From Myxococcota bacterium (GTDB lineage: Bacteria; Myxococcota_A; UBA9160; UBA4427): a stretch of 64,000 nt of DNA. The notes below the pieces were generated by a model that saw only the letters and a list, made by a program, of their open reading frames with translations, was not told where the DNA came from and ran no database searches. Numbering within the stretch: position 1 is the stretch's first letter; each line of letters begins with the position of its first letter. Of the stretch, positions 36,212-45,600 are shown in pieces. The stretch spans positions 62,001-126,000 of the forward strand of contig JAQWRT010000026.1 in assembly GCA_029243605.1 (NCBI GenBank), written 5' to 3'. A program made the translations under genes and the position numbers.

Positions 36212-38190
36212 GCGGCGCCTTCGCCTTCGGTAGTGACGCGCACATAATGGTATTCGCCGGGTCGCAGGGCGGGGATCTCGCGTTCGAGAGTCCAGCGGGT
36301 GCGATGATCCACCGGGACGGCCACGCTGGCTCCGCTGCGAATCAGATCGACGCTCACGATGGGCTCGGGGGCGACGATCTCGACCCGCAGTCGTTGATTC
36401 CCGGCTTCCTCTCCCCGGGCGCCCTCGACGAAACTGCCCATGGGTGCGGCGTCGAGTTCGACCCGCAGGTAGATGCGCGCTCCATTGGTGGCGTAGACCC
36501 GGCGCGCCCGCAGCGCTTCGAGCACGCCTTCCCGGGTCAACTCCGGGGTAAAAATGGCGGCGAGGCCCGCGCTCTGGCCCGCCTCTCGAATTCCGGGATG
36601 GCCGTCGTGGCTATCCCCACTCCCCAGGAAGCCCAGGCGATAGCCGGCGTTCAGCGCGTCGCGCACGTAGTTGCCGGGAACCGGGTCGTAGATCGGAAGC
36701 GGGGAGTCCGGGGCCTCGCTGCTGCCGTGCACCGAGACGATTTCGGTGAGGGGTTCGAGGACGGGATCCGGCGGATAGAGCCAATTGGTCGCCACGGGCC
36801 CTCCCGCCGAGTGGTGGGCGAAGGTCAGGGCGGTCTGGCCGCCCAGGGCATCCCAGAGTTGGGCGGGGGTCTGGTAGCGGGGATCCATGCTCGAGTAGAC
36901 CTCGCCCTGGTCGCTGAAATAGAGAACGTGACGATGACCATGAAGCCAACTCGTCCACTCATAGCCGAGCAGGGCGACGAAGCGACCGGGTTGGTTGAAC
37001 GCGCTCACCGCCTCGCGGGTCTGGCTCCAGAATTCCGGCTGGCCATCGAGGGCCTTCATTCCCCAATGGTCGTGGTCGGTCAGCGCGGCGACGTCGAGGG
37101 CGGCCACGTCTCGGGCGTAGGCAAAATATTGTCGGGGGGTGCCGGTGCCATCGGAGAGCAGGGAGTGGCCGTGGAGATCGCCCCAGGCGATGCGCGGAGC
37201 TTCCGCCGCGACCACCACGGGGTTGGAGATCGCGGTCAGGCCCTCGAGTTCGCCCTCGCCCACGGCTTCGAGGCGGTAGACCCCGGGCTCTTCCACCTTG
37301 AATTCCAGGGTTCGGCGGCCTCCGAAGATCCCGCCCAATTCGATGACCGGGGGCGCGATAAGACCGGGGGGCGGATCGGTGAGAACCACGCGCCCCTCGG
37401 CCACCGGACTCAGGCTGCGGTGTCGGTCGAGCGCGGCGACGGTGAGCCGTAGGGTTTCGCCCGGGCGGGCGGTGGTGGGCAGGGTCAGCCGAAGCTGCCG
37501 GGGCGGTCCGCCGACGATGTCGATCCTCGGGGAGTGTTCGATGAAGGCGCGAACCCCGTCCCCGTCGCCATCCACGGCGATGTAGATGGGGGTTTGCTCC
37601 TCGGCGTAGCGATCGATTTTTGCGCCTTCACTGCCGGCTCCGTAGACGAAATGGAAGGTCTCCCCGGCTTCGAGGGGTCGGCCGTGGACCCAGGCGATGA
37701 GCATGCCGGGGTTGCGGTCGTCGAGTTCGATTTCGACGCCCTGGGGAATTTCGGTGACCTCGCTGAAGCCGGGGGCATCGGGAAAGCGCGCCTGGGGTGG
37801 GTCCCACTCCCAGAATGGGGAGGGCTGGAGGAAGATCGCGCCGTCCTCGGAGATGCCCAGGGGCCCGGTTTCGAAGACGATCTCCAGGCGCTCCCGGGTT
37901 CCCGCCACATGGGTGTGGTCCGAGGCGAGCCGCCAGGCCCGTCCGCCCCCGTCCGAGGGGCTCCGGGGCGTGGCCATGTCCTCGCGCAACATCGCCTCGG
38001 TCTCAAGCTTGGCGTCGGGAGAGAGCCCCTCTCGGGGGTCGGGGCCGCCGCCGGCCTCGGCCTGGGCGCTTGGCCCACCCGGGGACTCGGGGACATTTCC
38101 GGCTTCGCAGCCTCCGAGCAGGCTCCAACAAAGGAGGGCCAGCGGGAGGGAAAGTGCCTTCAGAATTCTCGAAGAGTGACCGATTTCCAT
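36184..38190 (-). CDS. DUF3604 (PHP-like) lipoprotein
   Basis: 668 residues with a lipoprotein signal (LALLCWSLLGGC, predicted lipidated Cys28) and a Gly/Pro/Glu-rich linker. The C-terminal half holds the DUF3604/PHP-like motif WGDLHGHSLLSDGTG, then ALTDHDHWGMK and LGSGDSHDGHPG, which supply His and Asp metal ligands. This suggests a periplasmic or surface metallohydrolase. The N-terminal half (about residues 65-330) looks like beta-sandwich repeats. The ATG at 38190 starts at the signal. It is followed by the GT2 gene with a 28-base overlap. The substrate of DUF3604 proteins is not established. Confidence 0.85.
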   Translation of the reverse strand: MEIGHSSRILKALSLPLALLCWSLLGGCEAGNVPESPGGPSAQAEAGGGPDPREGLSPDAKLETEAMLREDMATPRSPSDGGGRAWRLASDHTHVAGTRERLEIVFETGPLGISEDGAIFLQPSPFWEWDPPQARFPDAPGFSEVTEIPQGVEIELDDRNPGMLIAWVHGRPLEAGETFHFVYGAGSEGAKIDRYAEEQTPIYIAVDGDGDGVRAFIEHSPRIDIVGGPPRQLRLTLPTTARPGETLRLTVAALDRHRSLSPVAEGRVVLTDPPPGLIAPPVIELGGIFGGRRTLEFKVEEPGVYRLEAVGEGELEGLTAISNPVVVAAEAPRIAWGDLHGHSLLSDGTGTPRQYFAYARDVAALDVAALTDHDHWGMKALDGQPEFWSQTREAVSAFNQPGRFVALLGYEWTSWLHGHRHVLYFSDQGEVYSSMDPRYQTPAQLWDALGGQTALTFAHHSAGGPVATNWLYPPDPVLEPLTEIVSVHGSSEAPDSPLPIYDPVPGNYVRDALNAGYRLGFLGSGDSHDGHPGIREAGQSAGLAAIFTPELTREGVLEALRARRVYATNGARIYLRVELDAAPMGSFVEGARGEEAGNQRLRVEIVAPEPIVSVDLIRSGASVAVPVDHRTRWTLEREIPALRPGEYHYVRVTTEGEGAAWSSPIFAR

Positions 38191-38321
38191 TTCCAGGCCG
38201 ACGGGTTAGCACATATTGCCCGGGAATCGCGGGGGGCTGCCGCCCGCCCGGCGGTTCTTCGGTAGGATCGCGGCCCAGGGACGGCCCTCATCATCGTAGT
38301 GACGCGGGAGAACGCGGGTTC

Positions 38322-40742
38322 ATGGCAAGCTTGACAGGCAATCGTGTGCCGCTGATTACAGGTGCTCTGGCGGTCCTGCTCGTGGCCGCTTCGGTTTGGC
38401 CCACGGCCACGCCCGAGGGCGCAGCGATCCACGCCGAACGCACTCGGGAAGAGGCGCTGGAGTTCTACCGCGGTCACCGCGCGGTCACCCTGACCGCCGG
38501 GGACAGGATCCTCATCGGATCCGAGTACGCCGATTATATCGACGGGCGCAGGACCGATGGCGCCGCCGGGCGCCCCTCGGCCGCGGCGCGGGCGCGTAGC
38601 CAGGCGCAATTCGATGCTCTGGCGGACGAGGCCCGAGAGGCTCGGAGCGAGGTAAGCCGGGCCTGGCGCTTTGCCGTGAATCCCGGGGATCCGGTGAGTT
38701 CCAAATTTTTCGCCTACGCGTTCTTTCACAATGAAGCCTTCGCCTTCGCCCTTTCCCTGGCCTTTCTGGTGGTGGCCGGGGCGGGTCTCGAAGCGGCGTG
38801 GGGATCGCTCCTCTTTGCGCTCTTCTGTTTTTCCGCGGTTTTCGTATCGGCCTTCGCCCAGGCGGGGTTCGCGCCCCAGGGCGATCCGCCGCTGGCGGGG
38901 ATGAGCGGATTGCTCAGCGCCTTGCTCGTGGCGTATTTGATTCGTGGCTGGGGAGGGCGTTTTCTCGTCCCGGGCTGGCTACTGCTTCCGCTCTGGTTCT
39001 TCGCCGAGTACGTCGTCGTCCGCGGTGCCTACTTAGACCGGGTCGAGGGATTGCCCCTGGCCGCTCACGCCGCGGGACTCGGGGTGGGGGTGTTCTTGGT
39101 CGCGGGATTCGGCGCCCTGGGCTTGGAGCGCCGACGCGCGGAGCGGTCGGATCCCAGTCGTTCGTCGGAAAACCCCGCGCTGGCGCTGGCCCGCCGGGCC
39201 TTGGCGGATGGCCAGCACGACGCCGCTTGGAGCGCCCTGTCCCGGGCGGCCGAGGAAGATCCGAAGGACGATGCGCTGGCCCACGCCTGGTGGCGCTTGG
39301 CCTGTGATCAGGACCGCGCGGGCGAGGTGGTTCAGGTCATTCTCCTGAGGATCCGCGCCGAATTGCGCGGGGGGGATCTCGACCAGGCGCTGGGGTATTG
39401 GTTCGAAATCGTTCAGCACGCCCCCCAGGCCCAGGTCGAGGCGCGCATGACCACTCGCCTGGCGGAGTCTCTCCTCGAGCGGGGCGAGGCGGCGGGAGCC
39501 CGGGAGGCTCTGCGTTGGGCGCTGGAGGATTCCGAGGGGCTCACCACCGCGCTGGCTCAGCGCGTGGTGCGGAGCGCTCGCGATCTCGACCCCAAAATCG
39601 CCGAGGCCGCGGCCCGGGTGGCCCTGGCGGATGCCCAACTCGACCCGGATTCTCGCGAAGAATTGGAATCTTTGGTGAGGGGAGGCTCGAGTCCCTTGGC
39701 CGAGGCCGGCGAGCCCGTGTCCGTGTCCGAGGGCGACGGGGTTCTCGACCTCGACCAACCCGTGGAACCCGAGCGCCTCGAGGTCGCATCGGGGGACGAG
39801 AGCGAAATCGTGGAACTCGATTCGCCCGAAGGCGTCGCCCTGGCGCTGGCCGGCGTGGAGGGCGAAGCCTTCGATCCGCCGGTTTTTGAAGAGGCTTCCT
39901 TTGAGGATCTCGGATTGGTGGAGGATGAGCCCGGCACGGAGCCCGAGCTTGCCCCGTTGCTCCTCGACGATTCCCCTGGGCTCTCCCTGGAGAGTCTCGG
40001 GGGCGAAGGGGCCGAGGGACTCTCGGGTGAGCGCGAGGCGTGGGAGGAGCCCGGAGAGTTCGAGACTTTGGCCGATCCATCCTCCGATTTGCACTCGACC
40101 CCGGCCCTAGACCCGACGCTCAACCCGACCTCAGATTTCAGTGAGGCGCTGGCTTCGGAAGGTCTGAACGAATCCGATCTGATTGACGCGACCATCCTCG
40201 CGGACGCCGACCTGTTGGACGCCGAGGCCCTGGAGGCGGAAGCCTTGGAAGGCGAGGAACCCCTGATCGAAGCCGATGAGGCGCTCCCCCTCGACCCGGC
40301 GCCCGGGGGTTCCGGTTCGACCCGGAGTGCCAAGGTGCTCGACGCTGTGCCCCTCGCCATGGGGGCTGAATTTCTCGAGGTCGAGATCGTGGGCCGCGGC
40401 CGCGGCCGGATCCCCTACGGGCGGGTTGAGGCGTTGGCGGTGGGTGCGGTGGCGGGCCTTTCGGCGCGTCCGGTGCTGGTTCTCGATCTGGTTCTCAACT
40501 GGACGAGCGAACTCGACGAACCGCTCAAGGTCATCCGGCTCCGGGGAAACGACTTCGACCCCATCGCGCTGGTTCCCCAGGCCGCGAGCCCCCTCGAGGC
40601 CCTGAAGCAGTTGATCACCACGCTCGCCCAGGGCAGCGCCGCCGAGTGCTTGCCGAGTCCTTCGGCGGTGGCCGGCGAGCCCTTCCGACGCTTCGAGGGT
40701 TTGGCGGAATTCGAAGCGGAGACCCTGGGAATCACTCCCTAG
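38322..40742 (+). CDS. Rhomboid intramembrane serine protease with long acidic C-terminal extension
   Basis: 806 residues. After one N-terminal transmembrane helix and a periplasmic loop comes a rhomboid-like six-helix bundle: FFAYAFFHNEAFAFALSLAF, GAGLEAAWG, PLAGMSGLLSALLVAYL and LAAHAAGLGVGVFL. The Ser195 (GMSG) and His249 pair is 54 residues apart, as in GlpG (Ser201/His254). Beyond the bundle are TPR-like helices (about 285-440), then a very acidic low-complexity stretch (about 445-680, with short Glu/Ala/Leu repeats), and a final folded domain (PLAMGAEFLEVEIVGRGRGR onward). The ATG at 38322 is preferred over the longer frame. The stop overlaps that of the convergent gene in CTAG. The rhomboid assignment is good; the role of the tail is unknown. 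Confidence 0.78.
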   Translation: MASLTGNRVPLITGALAVLLVAASVWPTATPEGAAIHAERTREEALEFYRGHRAVTLTAGDRILIGSEYADYIDGRRTDGAAGRPSAAARARSQAQFDALADEAREARSEVSRAWRFAVNPGDPVSSKFFAYAFFHNEAFAFALSLAFLVVAGAGLEAAWGSLLFALFCFSAVFVSAFAQAGFAPQGDPPLAGMSGLLSALLVAYLIRGWGGRFLVPGWLLLPLWFFAEYVVVRGAYLDRVEGLPLAAHAAGLGVGVFLVAGFGALGLERRRAERSDPSRSSENPALALARRALADGQHDAAWSALSRAAEEDPKDDALAHAWWRLACDQDRAGEVVQVILLRIRAELRGGDLDQALGYWFEIVQHAPQAQVEARMTTRLAESLLERGEAAGAREALRWALEDSEGLTTALAQRVVRSARDLDPKIAEAAARVALADAQLDPDSREELESLVRGGSSPLAEAGEPVSVSEGDGVLDLDQPVEPERLEVASGDESEIVELDSPEGVALALAGVEGEAFDPPVFEEASFEDLGLVEDEPGTEPELAPLLLDDSPGLSLESLGGEGAEGLSGEREAWEEPGEFETLADPSSDLHSTPALDPTLNPTSDFSEALASEGLNESDLIDATILADADLLDAEALEAEALEGEEPLIEADEALPLDPAPGGSGSTRSAKVLDAVPLAMGAEFLEVEIVGRGRGRIPYGRVEALAVGAVAGLSARPVLVLDLVLNWTSELDEPLKVIRLRGNDFDPIALVPQAASPLEALKQLITTLAQGSAAECLPSPSAVAGEPFRRFEGLAEFEAETLGITP

Positions 40743-42439
40743 TCGGCGCCCCCGGCCGGCGGGCGTAGATCCCAGACGAGTAGGCCCGGATCGCTGACCC
40801 GGGGCTCGCCGAGCTGGGCGGCCAGGCTCGAGAGTAGGGAGTCGCTGGGGGCGGGGAGCAAGCCGCCGTAGCGTTGGTGGCGTTCCATGAAGGCGGCCTG
40901 GGCTTTATCGAAGGGACCCGGCCCATCCGCGCCGTAGAGCCAGCGCCAGTAGGCCGCGGTCTCGCCGGCGATGTCCAGGTGGACCACCAGGTAGTCGGCC
41001 CCCGACGTCTCGCGCCAGTCGGGCCGCTGGAAGGCGATATAGGGGCCATGGGGGATGCGGGGAAATTCTCCGGGCAGCGGGGCGACCCAGGACTCCACAC
41101 CGTGCTGGGCCTGGTAATGGCGATAGAGGTGCCGGGTTCGGGTGGTCAGCGCCGGGACTTCCACCAGGCGTAGCCCGGCTCTTTCGCCCGCCGGGAGCGC
41201 CGCGAGTTCGCGGTAGAAATTTGGGGTTTCGGGCCACGGGATCTCGAAGCTCGGCAGGGCCCGCATGGAGAGGTAGGTGTTGGCGTGCTCGGGAACCCGT
41301 GGATTCCCCGGGCCAAGGGGCCCGGCAAGCCAGAGGGCGGCGGCCAGAGCCGCGGCGCCCCAGGCGGGAGCCGAGGCGCTGAGCCCAGGGACGCGCCCGA
41401 GGAGACCGACCCAACCGCTCCCGGCCAGCAGACAGAGCGGAACCAACCCGGGCATCGCGTAGCGCGCATACGCGTAGGCGTCGCCATAGGGCTGAACCAG
41501 GGCGATGGTCAGGGGCGGGCCCAGGGCGGCGAAACCGAGGAGGATCCCCACGTGACGCCGGTGACGGAGCAAGCCCAGGAGGCCTGCCCCAGCCAGGCCG
41601 GCCAAGAGCACGAACCCCGCTCGGGTTCCCGTGGCCAGGCTCGCGACGTCCAGGGGGCCGAAGGCGCCGTAGTACTCCTCTCGGGTCTTGGTGTCGAGGA
41701 AGGCCGCCAGGGATTCGTGGGCCGGCCAATAACTGAGCAGGCAGAGAATGCCAGCGAATGCCAGGGCTCCGGCCAGGTGAAGCGCCGCTCGCCGGGAGGC
41801 CGAACGCGAGTGGGCCGGCTCGAGGACGAAGGCGAGCATGGCCCCGAGATAGAGCGGCAACACGATGCCCAGGGCGGTGGGGTGGGCCCAGGGGAGCAGG
41901 GCGGTCAGGACCACGATCCATGCGCCCGCTCGGGGGTCGCGGTGGGCCCGGCGTTCCCAGGAGGCCAGGCAGTGGTAGAGCAGCAGGGAGAGCAGGGCGA
42001 CCAACGAGTAGATCCGGCCGAAATGCGCGTAGAAGATCAGGAGGGGCGAGACCGCGACCAGGGCCGTGGCGGCCAGAGCGGCGCTTTCGCCCAGGGGGCG
42101 CCGGGCGATGGGAAAGACAACGAGGAGCAGGACGGCGCCGGGGATCCAGGCGGGGGCGCGGATCACCCAGTGGCTGTCGCCGAAGAGGTCCATGAGCCCG
42201 CGTTGGAGCAGGGGCAGGGCCAGGCCTCCGCCGGTTCCGCTGAAGCGGCCGAGGATCTCGGAGTAGCCGCCGAGCATGTCGCGCAGGCTGTGCAGTTCGT
42301 CGCCGAAGAGCAGCGCGGGCCCCACGTCGGCCAGGCGAAGCCAGAGACCCGCGACCCATAGGCCGGCGAGGAGAACCCGCGCGTGGGTGGACTCGGGTAG
42401 CCAGGGCAGTCGAGCTTGGTGCGGTGGGGTGCGGGTCAA
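40739..42439 (-). CDS. GT39-like (PMT/ArnT-type) polytopic membrane glycosyltransferase
   Basis: 566-residue membrane protein with about ten hydrophobic helices. The first extracytoplasmic loop has the acid pair in LLFGDELHSLRDMLGG, the pattern of lipid-linked-sugar glycosyltransferases of families 39/83. The next loop includes SHWVIRAPAWIPG. After residue 395 comes a soluble region. These enzymes use polyprenyl-phosphate sugars to modify lipid A or proteins; the substrate here is not known. The ATG at 42439 is divergent from the RHS gene with 197 bases between. Its stop overlaps the rhomboid stop by four bases. Confidence 0.8.
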   Translation of the reverse strand: MTRTPPHQARLPWLPESTHARVLLAGLWVAGLWLRLADVGPALLFGDELHSLRDMLGGYSEILGRFSGTGGGLALPLLQRGLMDLFGDSHWVIRAPAWIPGAVLLLVVFPIARRPLGESAALAATALVAVSPLLIFYAHFGRIYSLVALLSLLLYHCLASWERRAHRDPRAGAWIVVLTALLPWAHPTALGIVLPLYLGAMLAFVLEPAHSRSASRRAALHLAGALAFAGILCLLSYWPAHESLAAFLDTKTREEYYGAFGPLDVASLATGTRAGFVLLAGLAGAGLLGLLRHRRHVGILLGFAALGPPLTIALVQPYGDAYAYARYAMPGLVPLCLLAGSGWVGLLGRVPGLSASAPAWGAAALAAALWLAGPLGPGNPRVPEHANTYLSMRALPSFEIPWPETPNFYRELAALPAGERAGLRLVEVPALTTRTRHLYRHYQAQHGVESWVAPLPGEFPRIPHGPYIAFQRPDWRETSGADYLVVHLDIAGETAAYWRWLYGADGPGPFDKAQAAFMERHQRYGGLLPAPSDSLLSSLAAQLGEPRVSDPGLLVWDLRPPAGGAD

Positions 42440-42636
42440 GGTCCGGACCTCGGCAGCTCCTCTGAAAACGCGGGGACGCCGGGAAGTCTAGCCCCGCCGC
42501 CGTCTTGGAAGCAATCCCACCCCCTGGCACGCCGGTTGCTTCTAAGGATTTCGGGCGGGTCGGTTGCGGTCGTGCCCGAAGGGTCTCGGGTCCGTGGGCG
42601 AGGCCGGATCTTGGAGATCTCGGGCGGAGGAAAACC

Positions 42637-45600
42637 ATGCAAGGGTTGGGGTGGAGGGGTGGCATCGCGCGCAGGGGCGGCCCGGGGGCGAGGTCCATAC
42701 TCGCCCTGGCGCAATGTTTTTTTCTGGTCGCGTCGACGAGTTGCGTACCCCTGGGCGCGAGCCCGCCGCAGCCGGGGGTTCTCGAATACGCCCGGCCGCT
42801 TTTTCTCGAACTGCCCCAGGGCCGAGTGAATGTGGCGGGTGGCAACCTCGTACTTCGTCGCCGGGACTTTTCCCTGGATACCTTCTTCGGGACCCTGGAG
42901 GTGGGGGCGGTTTACAACTCGGCGACCCGCCAGTGGGCCTGGCCCTTTGCCATGAGCTACGACGGCGAGACCTTTGTCGACGAGACCGGGGCTGTGCACG
43001 ACCTCGGGACCCTGGCCCCGGGAGCGGCGGTCCCGGGGACCCATTGGGTCAAGCTGGACGACCAACGTGTCAAGACCAAGGGGGGCTACGTCTATCATTT
43101 CGGGATTTTTCATCAACTGGTGGCCATGACCGGCACTCATGGAATGCGCCCGGCGCTGATCTATGCCTGGGAGTTCGTCGACGGGCGATTGGGCGCGACC
43201 GGGGTGAGCCAATGCCGCGCCGGATACCCGTGCCGGCCGGTCTACGACATCGAATACGACGACCGGGGGTGTGTGAGCGGCCTCGAGGATAGGGCGGGGC
43301 GCCGAGCCGAATTCGAAAACGACCCGGCGTGCCGTCCCGAGGTGGCTCGGGATGCCCTCGATGGTGCGAGGGGTTGGCCCGGTGGGCGCTACGCGTATTC
43401 CCAGGGTCTCCTCGAGTCGTATACGAATAGCGAGGGGGAACGCGTGGAATTCGAGTACGCCTCGGGGCGCTTGGCGTCGGCGCGTCGGATGGGCGCGGGT
43501 GAGGGGGCAACAAGTTTTCGCTACGGCTACGACCCCCAGGTCGAGCTCTTCTTTACCCTGGTGGAAGACGTGCGTGGGGGGCGGAGCGTCTACCGCTACG
43601 ACGCCGACCACCGGCTCCACACGGCGCGCGACGCCGCCGGTGGGGAGACCACCCTCAGTTGGTCGGGGCGGAGGCCCCTCTCGAGGCTGGCGCCCGACGG
43701 CACCCGGACCCGGTGGGTCTTCCAGGACGACGACCCGGTCGAGGTCGAGTCGTCCTCGGGAAATATTATCGCTTACGCGTACGCCCCCGAGGCCCAGAAT
43801 TGGCGGCGGCCCCTCCAACGACCGCTGGCCCAGGTCTCGGATTCCCTGGGCATGGTCGAGGCTCGGAGTTACGACGCCCGGGGGTACCCCCTGAGCGTCA
43901 CCAACGGAGAGGGGGAGACCCGCTGGCACTATCACGACGAAGAGGGGCTCCTGAGTATTCTGCGCGAGGCCTCGGGAGTGGAGACCGGGTTCTACGATTA
44001 CGGGGAACACGGTCACGCGACCCGATTCGTACAGGGCGCCTCGGAGTACCATCGCCGCTACGACAGCGTGGGGAACCTTCTCGAGGGTCCCGGCAGCGAT
44101 GAGGTTCTTTCGCCCGGGCGTCCGGGCATTCGCCGCAGAGTTTTCGACGAGGACCGCAACGTGGTCTTGGTGGAACTGGCGGGAAAGAGCACCCTGGACG
44201 CATCCATGGAGGAGAGCGCCGAACTCGCTCTCCACTACCGGAGCGATGGCCGGGTCGCGATGATCGAGCGCCCCTACGGCGGGGACGCCGTGTTCGACTA
44301 CGACGGGGCCGGTCGTCTGGCGTCGCGCCGGGAACGCGTGGATGGTGCCTGGCAGAGCCAGACCTACGAGTACGCCGACTCCGGTGATCTTGCGGCCATC
44401 GAATTGGCCAACGGGATGCGCACCGAACTTCTCCGGGACGTCATGGGAAGGCCCATTCGATTTGATTATCTGGACGCAGGGGGGCTCGAGCAGCGGGTCG
44501 ATCTCGGCTGGGAAGCCGGCCGCCTCGACTTCCTGATCGACAGTCGTCGGCCGGGGATGGAGGTCTACGGCTATGACGCCGCTGGGCGCCCGGCCTTCGT
44601 GGGGTTTCCCGAGGGCGAGGTTCTCCGGCGGGAATACGATGCGCGGTCCCGGGAAATCCAGCGACAATTTCATTCGCATATCCACTCGCCGGCCTGGCGC
44701 ACTCTCGGGTTCGCCTACGACCGGGCCGATCGCCGGGTGGGGGTCACCGACCAGGGCGAAGAAGTCCTCGGGCGGCACTTTGACGAGGGGCGATTGGTTG
44801 AGGAGACCTACGGGAACGGTCTCCACCGTGAATACCTGTACGACTCGGGGACTGGGAGGCTCGCGAGGACGGTTCTCTGGGAGGCGGACTGGAACCGGGT
44901 TGCCCGAACAGAACTTTCCTGGAGCGATTGTGAGATCGCTTCGACCTGCCTGTCCGCGACAACCGAAATCGAGGGGGCCGCCTCGGGCGGCCTTGGGGGT
45001 CTGTACAGCGAGGAGGTCTACACCCTCGCTCCGCGCCCGGGTCTGCTCGGGTCGCCCGAGGGCTACGGCCCCAGGTTGCGAGCTTGGGAGGCGACCGGGC
45101 CCGGGTCCGAGAGTTTTGGGATGATGGGCGAGTACGCTTTCGATGCCCTGGGCAATTGGCTCGGGGTGGCCACGGAGACCGCTCCGAAGATTCAATTCGA
45201 GTACAACGCCGAGAGGAACAGGCTTCTTGCCTCCCTCGGAGCCGATGCCCACGACTACGTTTGGGACGAGTCCGGTTTTCTTCTCCGCCGGGACGAAACC
45301 GATTTCCGTTGGAACGCCGCCGGGCTCCTCGAGGGCATCGGGGATTCCATCCAACTCCAGTGGGATTCCCTCGGGCGTCCGCTTTCGGTTTCCACCCCCG
45401 ATGGCACCCGGCGCATGCTCTTCGGAGGAAGCATGGTGGGAGATGCCGCGCGGCAGCCGCTTTCCCTCGAAGTCGAGGGCGTCCAGATTCGCTTTGCCAC
45501 CGGGGAGCGCGTCTATCAGCACAAGGATTTTCGCGGGAACGTGCAGATGGTGTCCGACGGTGAGGGGCAGTTGGTTGAATTCTATGGGTACGGCCCCTTT

